Positions 1 through 10,024 of a stretch of 44,970 bases of DNA are shown one piece after another. The notes beneath the pieces were generated by a model that saw only the letters and a program-made list of their open reading frames with translations, did not search any database and had not been told where the DNA came from. The first letter of the stretch is position 1. The number at the start of each line of letters is the position of its first letter. A program made the position numbers and the translations under genes. This DNA is from Solobacterium sp. (GTDB taxonomy: Bacteria; Bacillota_I; Bacilli_A; Erysipelotrichales; Erysipelotrichaceae): assembly GCA_017430925.1 (NCBI GenBank), contig JAFRMA010000073.1, positions 1 through 44,970 on the forward strand, in the 5' to 3' direction.

Positions 1-858
1 CAGGTTAATAACTTTTGCGTAGCACCCGCCTTCAAAGTTGAAGACACCGTTGTCATCCCAGCCGTGTTCGTCATCACCAATCAACAGACGCTTAGGATCT
101 GTGGACAGGGTTGTCTTACCTGTTCCGGAAAGACCGAAGAAGATCGCTGTGTTCTTGCCTTCCATATCTGTGTTGGCAGAGCAGTGCATGGAAGCGATAC
201 CCTTCAGCGGCAGATAGTAGTTCATCATGGAGAACAGACCTTTCTTCATTTCACCACCATACCATGTATTCAGGATTACCTGTTCATGACTTGTAATGTT
301 GAATGCAACTGCAGTTTCGGAATTGAGTCTGAGTTCCTTATAGTTGTCAACCTTAGCCTTGGAAGCTGTATAAACAACGAAGTCTGGTTCGAATCCTTCC
401 AATTCTTCCGCTGTCGGCTGAATGAACATATTCTTAACGAAATGTGCCTGCCATGCGACTTCCATAATGAAGCGGATTGCAAGACGTGTATCTTTGTTTG
501 CGCCGCAGAATGCGTCAACAACAAACAGTCTCTTACCGGATAACTGTTTCTGGGCAAGTCCCTTCAGAATATACCAGTTCTCTTCACTGAGCGGGTGATT
601 GTCATTCGGATATTCCGGGCTGTTCCACCAGACAGTATCCTTAGAGTTTTCATCCATGACAATGTATTTGTCCTTAGGAGAACGACCGGTATAAATACCT
701 GTCATAACGTTGATTGCGCCGAGTTCTGTCAGCTGACCTCTGTCATAGCCTTCCAGATCCGGTCTGGTCTCTTCTTCGAACAGGAATTCGTAAGAAGGGT
801 TGTAAATGATTTCTTTTGCGCCGATAATTCCATACTTTTCCAAATTGATTTCTGCCAT
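1..858 (-). CDS. pckA: Phosphoenolpyruvate carboxykinase (ATP), 5' part
   Basis: Interconverts oxaloacetate plus ATP with PEP, CO2 and ADP in the cytosol. The first 286 codons are present and the gene runs off the left edge; the family is about 530 residues, so roughly half is seen. The P-loop [11 protein letters not shown] and the PEPCK signature, which includes LIGDDEHGW followed by [12 protein letters not shown], sit at the C-terminal end of the visible part. The GRSPKDKY oxaloacetate-binding stretch lies near residue 60. The start MAEINLEK is supported by AGAGAGG a few bases upstream. It stands alone on the reverse strand. Identification is firm; completeness cannot be judged. Confidence 0.95.
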   Translation of the reverse strand, partial: MAEINLEKYGIIGAKEIIYNPSYEFLFEEETRPDLEGYDRGQLTELGAINVMTGIYTGRSPKDKYIVMDENSKDTVWWNSPEYPNDNHPLSEENWYILKGLAQKQLSGKRLFVVDAFCGANKDTRLAIRFIMEVAWQAHFVKNMFIQPTAEELEGFEPDFVVYTASKAKVDNYKELRLNSETAVAFNITSHEQVILNTWYGGEMKKGLFSMMNYYLPLKGIASMHCSANTDMEGKNTAIFFGLSGTGKTTLSTDPKRLLIGDDEHGWDDNGVFNFEGGCYAKVINL

Positions 859-951
859 TAATATTACCTCTCTTCTAATTCAGGCATGAATTACAGCATA
901 AATAACATACTGTAAATCAAATGTATTGGAATAACCCAAACTTCCACAAAT

Positions 952-957
952 ATTATA
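952..957 (-). promoter_or_regulatory. Possible -10 box for pckA
   Basis: A perfect TATAAT on the reverse strand lies about 95 bases ahead of the pckA start, in the 173-base gap behind the M24 peptidase. No convincing -35 hexamer is seen at 16-18 bases, so this is tentative. The gap is otherwise AT-rich and I see no clear terminator for the M24 gene in it. Confidence 0.3.
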
Positions 958-1031
958 CATTAAGTGTTTGATAAAAGAGTAACAAACTTTTTTTTCTATT
1001 CTTATAACAAATCTTTATTTATTCTAAATAA

Positions 1032-2174
1032 CTATGAATGAATTTCAAACATGTCTCTCGGGAACAGAGACAAGGATTCTGCGCCGGTCTCGGTAACCAG
1101 CACCATATCCTCTACACGCATGTACATTTCACCGGGGAACATCATCTTCGGTTCGGAACAGAAGACCATACCAGGTAACATCACCTCATCTTCCAGGTCT
1201 GTCAGCATCGGGAATTCGTGACAGTCAATACCGATCTGATGACCGTTCATCCCGTGTTTCTGTACACGGAAGTACTGGCCGTAGCCGTGTGCCTCAACAT
1301 AGTCCGTGATCATCTTGTAGGTTTCATTTACATTTGTCTTATACGGTACGATACTGTTGATCATATTGACCTGGGCATCCTGGAGCACCTTGTATCCTCG
1401 TTTGATGTATTCCGGCGCTTTGCCCCAGTAAAGTGTTCTGCCCCAGTCGGAACAATATCCATCCTTGACAAATCCGATGTCAAACGCGATCCCGGTATTC
1501 GGCAGGAGGCGGTTTGTACGGGGGAAGTCATAATTCTGTTCCGGAGTAAATGTGCCTCTGGTCTTGAAACCGATCGTCGGCGGGAAGGAGAAATCTTCCA
1601 TACCATTTTCCATGCAGTAACGCATTAACATATCTTCGGCTTCAGCCATGGTCATTCCTTCGGTAAAGTGTTCTGCCACATACATGATTGCCTGATCGGT
1701 GAATCTTGCCATGTAACGCAGCTGTTCGATTTCCTGCGCATCCTTGACCTTACGCAGATCCTTTAACAATAACTCCGCATCCACGGCTTCCGCTTCCGGA
1801 TCCAGGTCTTTTACAGCTCTCTTCAGCCAATCCGCGCAGTCGCCGCCAATACCAATCTTCTTCCCCTTAACAAAGAAAGACAGGGTATCTTCCATCTGGT
1901 CAAAGTAGGAAGTAATGACTTCACATCCCGGGAAATCATCTTTCAGACGGGGGATACATACGATCTTACAGTCACCGTCAGCCGACAGCCAGAGTACTGC
2001 CTCAGGAAGAATATGAGAAGACCTGTATCCTCCGATATTATTCATACAACTTCTCTGCCAGAAATACTTTGTACACTCACTGACATACTGGAGATTAGGC
2101 CCGGTCGCATATAACACTCCGTCCAGTCCGGCTTCACGGATCACATTTAAAATTCTCGTTCTGCGTTCACTCAT
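1032..2174 (-). CDS. M24 family metallopeptidase (Xaa-Pro dipeptidase-like)
   Basis: Cytosolic pita-bread metallopeptidase of 380 residues, typical length for the Xaa-Pro aminopeptidase/prolidase group. It has a creatinase-type N-terminal domain (about 1-135) and a catalytic domain (about 150-375). All five expected metal ligands are visible: D232 and D243 (eleven apart), H312, E341 and E355. The start is backed by GTGAGG about nine bases upstream on the reverse strand. It is divergent from the methyltransferase gene at 2265. Substrate cannot be told from sequence: proline peptides are the family default, but creatinase-like members act on other amides. Confidence 0.85.
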   Translation of the reverse strand: MSERRTRILNVIREAGLDGVLYATGPNLQYVSECTKYFWQRSCMNNIGGYRSSHILPEAVLWLSADGDCKIVCIPRLKDDFPGCEVITSYFDQMEDTLSFFVKGKKIGIGGDCADWLKRAVKDLDPEAEAVDAELLLKDLRKVKDAQEIEQLRYMARFTDQAIMYVAEHFTEGMTMAEAEDMLMRYCMENGMEDFSFPPTIGFKTRGTFTPEQNYDFPRTNRLLPNTGIAFDIGFVKDGYCSDWGRTLYWGKAPEYIKRGYKVLQDAQVNMINSIVPYKTNVNETYKMITDYVEAHGYGQYFRVQKHGMNGHQIGIDCHEFPMLTDLEDEVMLPGMVFCSEPKMMFPGEMYMRVEDMVLVTETGAESLSLFPRDMFEIHS

Positions 2175-2252
2175 GATACATACCTCACTTCTTTGAAATC
2201 AGTATAGTCTATAAATAATCGATGAAAAAGAAAAAGTAAGAGATCTCTCGGG

Positions 2253-2258
2253 TATAAT
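2253..2258 (+). promoter_or_regulatory. -10 box placing the transcription start at the ATG
   Basis: TATAAT ends seven bases before the ATG of the methyltransferase gene at 2265, so transcription should begin at or next to the start codon. No Shine-Dalgarno sequence fits in the six bases between. This suggests a leaderless mRNA. No good -35 hexamer is seen. Confidence 0.5.
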
Positions 2259-2264
2259 ATACGT

Positions 2265-3404
2265 ATGAAAAGATGCCCTTATGCCAGACAATGCGGAGGA
2301 TGCCAGTACCAGGGAATACCCTATGAGGAACAGCTGAAACGCAAACAGAAAAGATCAGAAGAACTGTTGGGATCCTTCGGAAAGGTAGAACCTATCATTG
2401 GCTCGGACCCTTATCTGCAGTACCGGAATAAAGCCCAGATCAGTTTCATGTCTATGAATAAGAAGATCCTGATGGGAAACTACATGACCGGTACACACAG
2501 GATCGTAGAGATAGAACAGTGTGAACTACTGCCGGATCTGACAAATGAGATCTTCCGGACGATCCGTGAACTGTTACTCTCTTTTCGCCTGTCTGTGTTC
2601 AACGAACATACGATGGAAGGTTTCCTCAGACATGTGTTAATACGTACAGACAGCAACGCAGAGAAAGCCATGGTTACATTGGTGACCGGCACAAAGATAT
2701 TTCCGAAGAAGAAAGACTTTCTGAAAGAATTACTGCGGAGACATCCACAGATCATCTCTGTGATACAGAATGTGAATGCCAGACATACCAGTATGATCCT
2801 GGGAGATTACAGTATGGTTCTGTATGGGAAAGGGTATATCGAGGATGAACTCTGCGGGTACCGCTTCCGTATTTCCCCGGAATCGTTCTATCAGATCAAT
2901 CATGCGCAGACAGAAAAACTGTATGCCTCAGCGATCCTGGCCGCAGATCCCAATCCGCAGGATACGGTACTGGATGCGTATTGCGGGATAGGGACGATCG
3001 GCATATGCCTGGCAGAGAAAGTGAATAAAGTCATCGGAGTGGAAATCAACAAGCAGGCGATCCGGGATGCCGGAATAAACGCGGAAATCAATCACCTGGA
3101 GAATACGGTATACTTTGCGGAAGATGCCGGAGAATTTATGCGCAAGCATTCGAAACAGAAAGATATCGATACGGTAATCATGGATCCTCCGAGAGCAGGT
3201 GCAGATAAAGTGTTCTTGTCTTCCCTGGTACAATTGAATCCGAAGAAGATCGTATATATCTCATGTAACCCGGAGACACAGAAAAGAGATCTTCAGTATC
3301 TGACTGCCAGGGGGTATAAAGTGGGATTGATCCAGCCGTATGACCTTTTCCCGATGACAGAACATATAGAATCAGTAGTAAAACTCACCCGGACAAGGTC
3401 GTGA
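2265..3404 (+). CDS. 23S rRNA (uracil-C5)-methyltransferase, RumA/TrmA family
   Basis: SAM-dependent RNA m5U methyltransferase of the RlmD/RlmCD/TrmA family, 379 residues. The N-terminus carries the 4Fe-4S cysteines C4, C10, C13 and C86. The Rossmann motif DAYCGIGTIG is at about 237-246, DPPRAG at 307-312, the catalytic cysteine is C334 in YISCNP, and the general base is probably E367 in TEHIES. The usual N-terminal TRAM domain (about 60 residues) is absent: the protein starts directly with the cluster motif. Paralogues modify different uridines, so the target (U747, U1939 or both) is not decided here. It probably initiates without a leader. Confidence 0.88.
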   Translation: MKRCPYARQCGGCQYQGIPYEEQLKRKQKRSEELLGSFGKVEPIIGSDPYLQYRNKAQISFMSMNKKILMGNYMTGTHRIVEIEQCELLPDLTNEIFRTIRELLLSFRLSVFNEHTMEGFLRHVLIRTDSNAEKAMVTLVTGTKIFPKKKDFLKELLRRHPQIISVIQNVNARHTSMILGDYSMVLYGKGYIEDELCGYRFRISPESFYQINHAQTEKLYASAILAADPNPQDTVLDAYCGIGTIGICLAEKVNKVIGVEINKQAIRDAGINAEINHLENTVYFAEDAGEFMRKHSKQKDIDTVIMDPPRAGADKVFLSSLVQLNPKKIVYISCNPETQKRDLQYLTARGYKVGLIQPYDLFPMTEHIESVVKLTRTRS

Positions 3405-3469
3405 GTAAAGAAATATTAGAAGATTGATAAACCGGGACCTGATAAGAAGAGGTTTGTAGAGGAGGGTAA

Positions 3470-3625
3470 ATGAAACAGGATCATATATATCTGTATGTTG
3501 GACTTGCGTGGATGGCATGTTGTATTTATCAGTTAAAGAACAACAATATGTTTATGTTTGTTACTTCTGCCATCCTATCAGTACTGTTTTTTCTTTTGGC
3601 AGTTTATAAAAAGTCCCATAAATAA
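3470..3625 (+). CDS. Small two-helix membrane protein, 51 aa
   Basis: Short ORF with a good ribosome binding site (GGAGGG, 5 bases before the ATG), 65 bases after the methyltransferase gene and just ahead of a clear terminator. It encodes a 51-residue protein with two hydrophobic stretches (about 7-21 and 28-45) joined by a polar QLKNNN turn and ending in a lysine/histidine-rich tail. No family is recognised. Position before the terminator suggests co-transcription with the methyltransferase. Function unknown. Confidence 0.6.
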   Translation: MKQDHIYLYVGLAWMACCIYQLKNNNMFMFVTSAILSVLFFLLAVYKKSHK

Positions 3626-3646
3626 CATATCTGAAGCGATTACGTG

Positions 3647-3682
3647 AAGTATCCTGATATGACAAGAATACAGGATACTTTT
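3647..3682 (+). terminator. Intrinsic terminator
   Basis: Perfect 10-base-pair stem AAGTATCCTG/CAGGATACTT with a 14-base loop and a short T-run. It closes the methyltransferase and small membrane protein unit. Confidence 0.7.
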
Positions 3683-3752
3683 AGTATAACTGTTAAGGGA
3701 ACTTACAAATTCCAGTGTAAGATTATTCTTTCAAATGTCTGACCAAAATCAG

Positions 3753-3795
3753 GTAAAAAAACGAATTGCTGTACTATACAACAATTCGTTTTCTT
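3753..3795. terminator. Bidirectional terminator
   Basis: Perfect 9-base-pair stem AACGAATTG/CAATTCGTT flanked by an A-run on the left and T-rich sequence on the right. On the reverse strand it has a seven-base U-tract and ends the xylulokinase-DUF4867-isomerase operon, whose last stop is at 3813. Confidence 0.75.
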
Positions 3796-3812
3796 ATCTT
3801 GATCAACGAATT

Positions 3813-5288
<1,476 letters not shown>

Positions 5289-5289
5289 A

Positions 5290-5928
5290 TCAGTTCTCCT
5301 TTGTTTCTATATCTATATTAACGCCTCGAATACCAATCCAGGCGCCGGATTTTGCTTCACTTGAATCCGGGTGAGCTAACAGCCATTTATTGCGTGCCCA
5401 CAACAGTTTATCTTCATCGTTCTTCGGGGTGATTTCCGGCTTTTCGGTGTTTGTCCCAAGAGGAAGGACTACAGCTACACGGAAGCTGGTTTCCGCATTG
5501 GTCTGGCATGGCGCGTAATGCAGCGTTGTCGCATACACTTCCACCGGTACACCGGCAGGAACGAGGAAGGCTTTCACCAGACCTGTATCCAGCACGTTAT
5601 CTTCAATTTCGTCCTGCTTTGCCAGAAGGAGGATGAAATCCTCTGTACCTACATTGACTTCACTATCCCGGTGATACTCCAGACAGTTAAGCTTTGTGTT
5701 ATATCCCCAGCACATGCCCAGTTGTACAGGCATACCTCCGTAAGCACACTCACGGAAGTCCTTCATGATATCACAGGCTTCCAGACTTTCAATGGATGGT
5801 TCATAGGCTGTACCGGTCTCGGGAAGGGGAATCTTCTTCATCGCTTCCAGCAGTTCTGCTGTATCGTAACCGGAAAGGACTTTGCCGTAGGATTTAAACT
5901 CAGAATCATAAACAGATAAGATCTTCAT
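5290..5928 (-). CDS. DUF4867 family protein, cupin-like
   Basis: 212-residue protein resembling the DUF4867 family, which in my recollection occurs with fucose-isomerase-like and xylulokinase genes. The ATG at 5928 is preferred over the in-frame GTG at 5946 because AGGAGA lies seven bases before it and the upstream codons are the binding site itself. The kinase stop is only four bases upstream, so translation is probably coupled. H86 and E90 in EYHRDSE and H137 in TLHYAPC, followed by beta-rich sequence, look like cupin metal ligands. The role is unknown; an accessory epimerase, mutarotase or isomerase for the same sugar is plausible. Confidence 0.75.
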   Translation of the reverse strand: MKILSVYDSEFKSYGKVLSGYDTAELLEAMKKIPLPETGTAYEPSIESLEACDIMKDFRECAYGGMPVQLGMCWGYNTKLNCLEYHRDSEVNVGTEDFILLLAKQDEIEDNVLDTGLVKAFLVPAGVPVEVYATTLHYAPCQTNAETSFRVAVVLPLGTNTEKPEITPKNDEDKLLWARNKWLLAHPDSSEAKSGAWIGIRGVNIDIETKEN

Positions 5929-5932
5929 CACT

Positions 5933-7420
5933 TTATCTCCTTTCACTTAATGCCTTGAAAAGAGGCTTCATCGTCGGATAGATCATCTGGAATTGACGAT
6001 AACGTTCTTCATAACGTGAAGCAATCTCAGGATCAGGCAATACAGACTCTTTAACATGGATGAGCTTTGCGTCGCATTCGTTCACACTGGTATACGCTCC
6101 GCATCCCACCATGGCCAGCATTGCGGCACCGTAACCCGGACCTTCCTCCGTCTGCGGGATATCCAGACGGATATTCAGTACATTGGCCAGAATCGTCCGC
6201 CACAGCAGGCTCTTCGCACCGCCACCGCATAACATGGAATGATCAAGAACAAGACCAAGAGATTTGGCGACCTCAAAGGAATCACGGATAGCAAAGGCTA
6301 CACCTTCCAGAACTGCCTGCATAAGATCAGCACGGGAGGTATCCATGGTCATCCCGATAAAGCAGCTGCGGGCATCTACATCGTTAATAGGACTGCGCTC
6401 TCCCATCAGATATGGCAGGAAGAACACATGATTGCGTCCCAGAGCTTCTTTTGTTATATCTGCTTGTTCAGCAGTGTAGTCATTTGTTTTCAGTACCTGC
6501 TCACAGAACCACTTGTTACAGCTGGCGGCAGAAAGCATGCATCCCATCAGATGCCAACCTCCATCCGCATGGGCAAAAGCATGCAGGGCATTGTTCGGGT
6601 CGACGCCGAATTTCTCCGAGGAGATGAATATCGTGCCGCTTGTGCCAAGAGAGATATTACATCCGCCTTCTCCGACAACACCTGTACCTACCGCAGCTGC
6701 CGCATTATCTCCTGCACCGGCAACGACTTTTACATCTCCGCGCAAACCAAGAGCACCCGCAATCTCCGGCCGGACAGCACCTATAACATCGTAACTTTCA
6801 AAGAGGGAAGGCATTTGTTCCTCACTTATACCGCAGATATCCAGCATCTCCTTTGACCAGCACTTATGCTCCACGTCCAGCAGAAGCATGCCGCTGGCAT
6901 CCGAGTAGTCACAACTGTGAACGCCTGTAAGCTTATAGTTGATATAGTCCTTGGGTAACATGATCTTTTTGATTCTGGCGAAGTTCTCCGGCTCGTGCTT
7001 TTTCAGCCATAAGAGCTTCGGGGCAGTAAATCCCGCAAAAGCGATGTTTGCGGTCATGGCAGAAAGCTGATCTTTACCGATGACATTGTTAAGGTATTCC
7101 ACTTCATCACCGGTACGGCCGTCATTCCAGAGAATCGCGTCACGGATGACTTCATCTTCGTCATCCAGAATAACAAGTCCATGCATCTGTCCGCCGCAGC
7201 CGATACCTTCCACCAGGGTGGTATCAGTTCCGTCCAGAAGTTCCTCAAGACCAATCAGGCAGGCACTCCACCAATCCACGGGATTTTGTTCTGCCCAGCC
7301 AGGCTGAGGGAAGAAAATCGGGTATTCTTTCGTCACCGTTTTTCTGATCTCGCCGCTTTCGTCCACCAGTAAAAGCTTGGTGGCGGAAGTGCCCAGATCA
7401 ATGCCAATATATTGTTTCAT
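5933..7420 (-). CDS. xylB: Xylulokinase, FGGY family
   Basis: Phosphorylates a ketopentose (D-xylulose in the type enzyme) with ATP in the cytosol. At 495 residues it is normal length. The first phosphate motif GIDLGTSATK is at 6-15, the substrate motif QMHG at 78-81, WNDGRT at 98-103, and the catalytic base D238 lies in GAGDNAAAAVG. FLPYLMGERSP, a XylB hallmark, is also present. The start has AAAGGATG upstream. First gene of a reverse operon with DUF4867 and the isomerase, driven by a promoter at 7442-7470. No xylA or pentose transporter lies nearby, so the substrate may be another ketose. Confidence 0.9.
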   Translation of the reverse strand: MKQYIGIDLGTSATKLLLVDESGEIRKTVTKEYPIFFPQPGWAEQNPVDWWSACLIGLEELLDGTDTTLVEGIGCGGQMHGLVILDDEDEVIRDAILWNDGRTGDEVEYLNNVIGKDQLSAMTANIAFAGFTAPKLLWLKKHEPENFARIKKIMLPKDYINYKLTGVHSCDYSDASGMLLLDVEHKCWSKEMLDICGISEEQMPSLFESYDVIGAVRPEIAGALGLRGDVKVVAGAGDNAAAAVGTGVVGEGGCNISLGTSGTIFISSEKFGVDPNNALHAFAHADGGWHLMGCMLSAASCNKWFCEQVLKTNDYTAEQADITKEALGRNHVFFLPYLMGERSPINDVDARSCFIGMTMDTSRADLMQAVLEGVAFAIRDSFEVAKSLGLVLDHSMLCGGGAKSLLWRTILANVLNIRLDIPQTEEGPGYGAAMLAMVGCGAYTSVNECDAKLIHVKESVLPDPEIASRYEERYRQFQMIYPTMKPLFKALSERR

Positions 7421-7441
7421 CGTCTTACATCCTTTGAATTC

Positions 7442-7470
7442 ATCATACTATTCTGTACCAGGATAGTAAA
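7442..7470 (-). promoter_or_regulatory. Sigma-A promoter for the xylB operon
   Basis: On the reverse strand: TTTACT (7470-7465), a 17-base spacer, and TATGAT (7447-7442). The start of transcription would fall near 7435, giving a leader of about 15 bases that holds the ribosome binding site. Confidence 0.55.
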
Positions 7471-7543
7471 TTGTTTATCTTCTACAGTTATTCTTATCAA
7501 GATTAGTCTGTGACTGAAGTACGCATTCATCCTGCAACTCACA

Positions 7544-7552
7544 TGTTATAAT
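7544..7552 (+). promoter_or_regulatory. Extended -10 promoter for the lipoprotein gene
   Basis: TGT followed directly by TATAAT forms an extended -10 element about 75 bases before the lipoprotein start. No strong -35 is seen. A leader of about 65 bases would result, ending in GGGAGG. Confidence 0.5.
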
Positions 7553-7625
7553 TCTTAAGAATATATATGTAGTTTATCTGCGGCTTTTTTTCGTCTGCTG
7601 ATGTTTCTATAAGGGAGGTTAGAAA

Positions 7626-8042
7626 ATGAGAAAAAAAGTTACTATATTTGCTTTAATCAGTGTACTGATTACTGCTTTAGCAGCCTGCACAAGTAATGAA
7701 AAGAAGAGTGTGTTTGACATGATCCGTGAAAGTCCGGTCGCAAAGCTTCTCTTGCCTGACGGTTCGAAGACAATTGTGGACAGTGAAATCTCGTCACTTC
7801 ATTCCTTTGCGGATCTGAATATACAACAATCAACCATGGAACCTGCTGATAAAGAAGAAGACTGGTTATACCGGATCATCTGGAATCCGTCCGAAAAGGT
7901 AAAAGGTGCTGAAGAAATCATCGTCTCCTTTCACGAGGATTATGTACAGATCAATACAGAATACTATCTGCCTGAAAAGGATGTTTCTTATCAAAGTATT
8001 CTGGAATGGGCAGAAAGTAAATTCACCTATTTTATGGAATAG
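7626..8042 (+). CDS. Predicted lipoprotein of unknown function, 138 aa
   Basis: The N-terminus has a positively charged start (RKK), a hydrophobic core and the lipobox LAAC with the cysteine at about residue 21, so a diacylglyceryl-anchored lipoprotein on the outer face of the membrane is expected. The remaining 117 residues are soluble and acidic, with no family I recognise. GGGAGG lies six bases upstream of the ATG. The metalloprotease gene starts 27 bases downstream, so the pair may be one transcript. Confidence 0.75.
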   Translation: MRKKVTIFALISVLITALAACTSNEKKSVFDMIRESPVAKLLLPDGSKTIVDSEISSLHSFADLNIQQSTMEPADKEEDWLYRIIWNPSEKVKGAEEIIVSFHEDYVQINTEYYLPEKDVSYQSILEWAESKFTYFME

Positions 8043-8069
8043 ATGAATAATAACTGATCAGGTGTTTGC

Positions 8070-8927
8070 ATGAATATAATCAATACTTCTGCAGGTATTC
8101 TATCCGTGTTTGAACAAGGCGGATTTGACCTTGCCAAATGGGAAGAATACATTGACACATACGTCCCGGGCGCAAAGGAACTGTGTCTTGCGGACAGGGA
8201 TGAATGTATCGCTGCCGGTTATTCCTGGGAAGGGGATTATCTGCCGGTATTGAATGCTGTTATGCAGAATGCGGAACAGCGTGAGGAAGTGATTCGCTCT
8301 TTCTTCAGTGTCACAGACCATCTTGAACAGCGAATCCTGGATAGATTTGGAAGAACTCTGGAAGTGGATGTGATCGTGTATCTGGGACTATGTAACGGTG
8401 CCGGCTGGGTCACCACAATCAACGGAAAAACCGTAGTCCTTCTCGGTATCGAAAAAATCATGGAACTCAACTGGCAGGATACAGACAACATGACCGGGTT
8501 GATCGTTCATGAACTAGGCCATGTCTATCAGGCTCAATACGGAGTCCTTCACAGAGAATTTAAGCAGTTGGAGGATCATTTCCTCTGGCAGTTATTTACC
8601 GAAGGGATTGCCATGGTGTTTGAACAGGAAATCGTTGGTGATCCTGAGTATTATCATCAGGATGTCAATGGCTGGAAACTATGGTGTGACCAGAACGCAG
8701 AATTGATCCGGCAGTCTTTCCACAACGATATCCGGCACATGACGAAAGAGAATCAGCGCTATTTCGGCGATTGGGTACGCTTTGAAGGATATGGGGATAC
8801 AGGATACTATCTTGGGACACGCTTTGTGCGCTTCATGATGGAGACAAATGATTTGGATCGTATTATCAAATACAGTGTTGAAGAGGTCAGAAAAAGTTTT
8901 GAACAGTTTATGCAGATACATCTGTAA
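8070..8927 (+). CDS. Putative zinc metalloprotease (HExxH gluzincin-like)
   Basis: 285-residue soluble protein without a signal peptide. H147-E-L-G-H151 is the zinc-binding helix and E178 in FTEGIA, 27 residues on, is the likely third ligand, a gluzincin arrangement. The C-terminal half is rich in aromatic and acidic residues. I cannot name the family; substrate and activity are unknown. AGGTG five bases before the ATG supports the start. It follows the lipoprotein gene closely. Acting in the cytosol is inferred only from lack of a signal sequence. Confidence 0.65.
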   Translation: MNIINTSAGILSVFEQGGFDLAKWEEYIDTYVPGAKELCLADRDECIAAGYSWEGDYLPVLNAVMQNAEQREEVIRSFFSVTDHLEQRILDRFGRTLEVDVIVYLGLCNGAGWVTTINGKTVVLLGIEKIMELNWQDTDNMTGLIVHELGHVYQAQYGVLHREFKQLEDHFLWQLFTEGIAMVFEQEIVGDPEYYHQDVNGWKLWCDQNAELIRQSFHNDIRHMTKENQRYFGDWVRFEGYGDTGYYLGTRFVRFMMETNDLDRIIKYSVEEVRKSFEQFMQIHL

Positions 8928-8992
8928 AGTATGAACAGTTAAATACAGGATATAGTAAAAAGGCGAGATTTACCGAAAAGGTGGTGGGTATT

Positions 8993-9922
8993 ATGATCAT
9001 CAATACCGGGCAGAGAACAGATATTCCCGCGTTCTATGCCAAGTGGTTTGCGAACAGGTTAAAAGAAGGTTTTGTCTGTGTCCGCAATCCCTATAATCCG
9101 AATCAGGTCAGCCGTTACCGCCTAGATCCTGCAGTGGTGGATGTGATCGGTTTCTGTACAAAGAATCCTGAACCTATGTTCCCGTACATGGATTTACTGA
9201 AGGATTACGGGCAGTACTGGTTCGTTACCCTCACATCTTACGGAAGGGATATTGAACCGAATGTTCCGGATAAACATCGCCTGCTTGAAGACTTCAAAAA
9301 GCTGTCCGCAATCGTCGGTGTAAACTCCATCGGCTGGCGTTACGATCCGATCTTTATCTCAGAACGATACACAATGGACTATCATCTCCGGGCTTTTCAG
9401 CAGATTGCGGAGGAACTTTCCGGTTACACAGAAACCGTAGTGATCAGTTTTATTGACTTGTATCCGAAGGTAAGAAAGAACTTTCCGGAAGCACAGGAAG
9501 TTACCAGAGAACAGCGTCTGACACTGGGAAAGGAAATCATCAAGATTGCGTCGGAGCACGGTATGACCGTCAAGCCATGTGCAGAAGGGGATGAGCTGTC
9601 TGTCTATGGGGCTGACTGCAGCGGATGTATGAAGATCAGCGATTACGAAAAGGCTATAGGAAAGCATCTGAATGTACCGAAAAAGAAAGGTGCCAGGGAA
9701 GCGTGTGCCTGTTATCTTTCCTGTGATATCGGTGCCTACAATACCTGTAAACACCTTTGCAGATACTGTTACGCAAATACAGAACCTTCAAAAGTACTTG
9801 CACAGAGCCGTCTTCATGATCCCAAATCTCCGTTTCTGATCGGTAATTATAAAGACGATGATCTGATTCATGACGTTCCCCAGAAGTCCTGGGTAGATGT
9901 ACAGACAAGTCTACTGCTCTGA
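8993..9922 (+). CDS. DUF1848 family cysteine-rich protein
   Basis: 309-residue protein matching the DUF1848 family by the N-terminal INTGQRTDIPAFYA segment and the cysteine-rich C-terminus. The ATG at 8993 has AAAGGTGG eight bases upstream; the GTG at 8981 lies within that site and is rejected. The N-terminal two thirds looks like a TIM-barrel (IGWRYDPIFIS, VVISFIDLYPKV). The last 90 residues hold CSGC, CACYLSC and CKHLCRYC. The last is a C-x3-C-x2-C spacing identical to the radical SAM cluster motif, but at the C-terminus. A metal- or Fe-S-binding role is likely; the reaction is unknown. Confidence 0.75.
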   Translation: MIINTGQRTDIPAFYAKWFANRLKEGFVCVRNPYNPNQVSRYRLDPAVVDVIGFCTKNPEPMFPYMDLLKDYGQYWFVTLTSYGRDIEPNVPDKHRLLEDFKKLSAIVGVNSIGWRYDPIFISERYTMDYHLRAFQQIAEELSGYTETVVISFIDLYPKVRKNFPEAQEVTREQRLTLGKEIIKIASEHGMTVKPCAEGDELSVYGADCSGCMKISDYEKAIGKHLNVPKKKGAREACACYLSCDIGAYNTCKHLCRYCYANTEPSKVLAQSRLHDPKSPFLIGNYKDDDLIHDVPQKSWVDVQTSLLL

Positions 9923-10009
9923 ATGAGCATTCTACTCCGTGTACAGGGACATACCAGTTTTCAGTATGCGTGATTATTCAGAATAACCTCTGTTTGATAA
10001 AAAGCATTA

Positions 10010-10018
10010 TGCTACTAT
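10010..10018 (+). promoter_or_regulatory. Extended -10 promoter directly at a start codon
   Basis: TGC plus TACTAT makes an extended -10 ending seven bases before the ATG at 10025, so the transcript would begin at the start codon. TTGATA lies at 9994-9999 but is too close to act as its -35. A 13-base perfect dyad TTATTC-a-GAATAA at 9974-9986 lies just upstream and could be an operator. Confidence 0.4.
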
Positions 10019-10024
10019 AGAGTT

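Noticed and set aside
64..543. 159-codon forward frame opposite pckA
   Set aside because: Shadow of a highly conserved enzyme; composition not protein-like.
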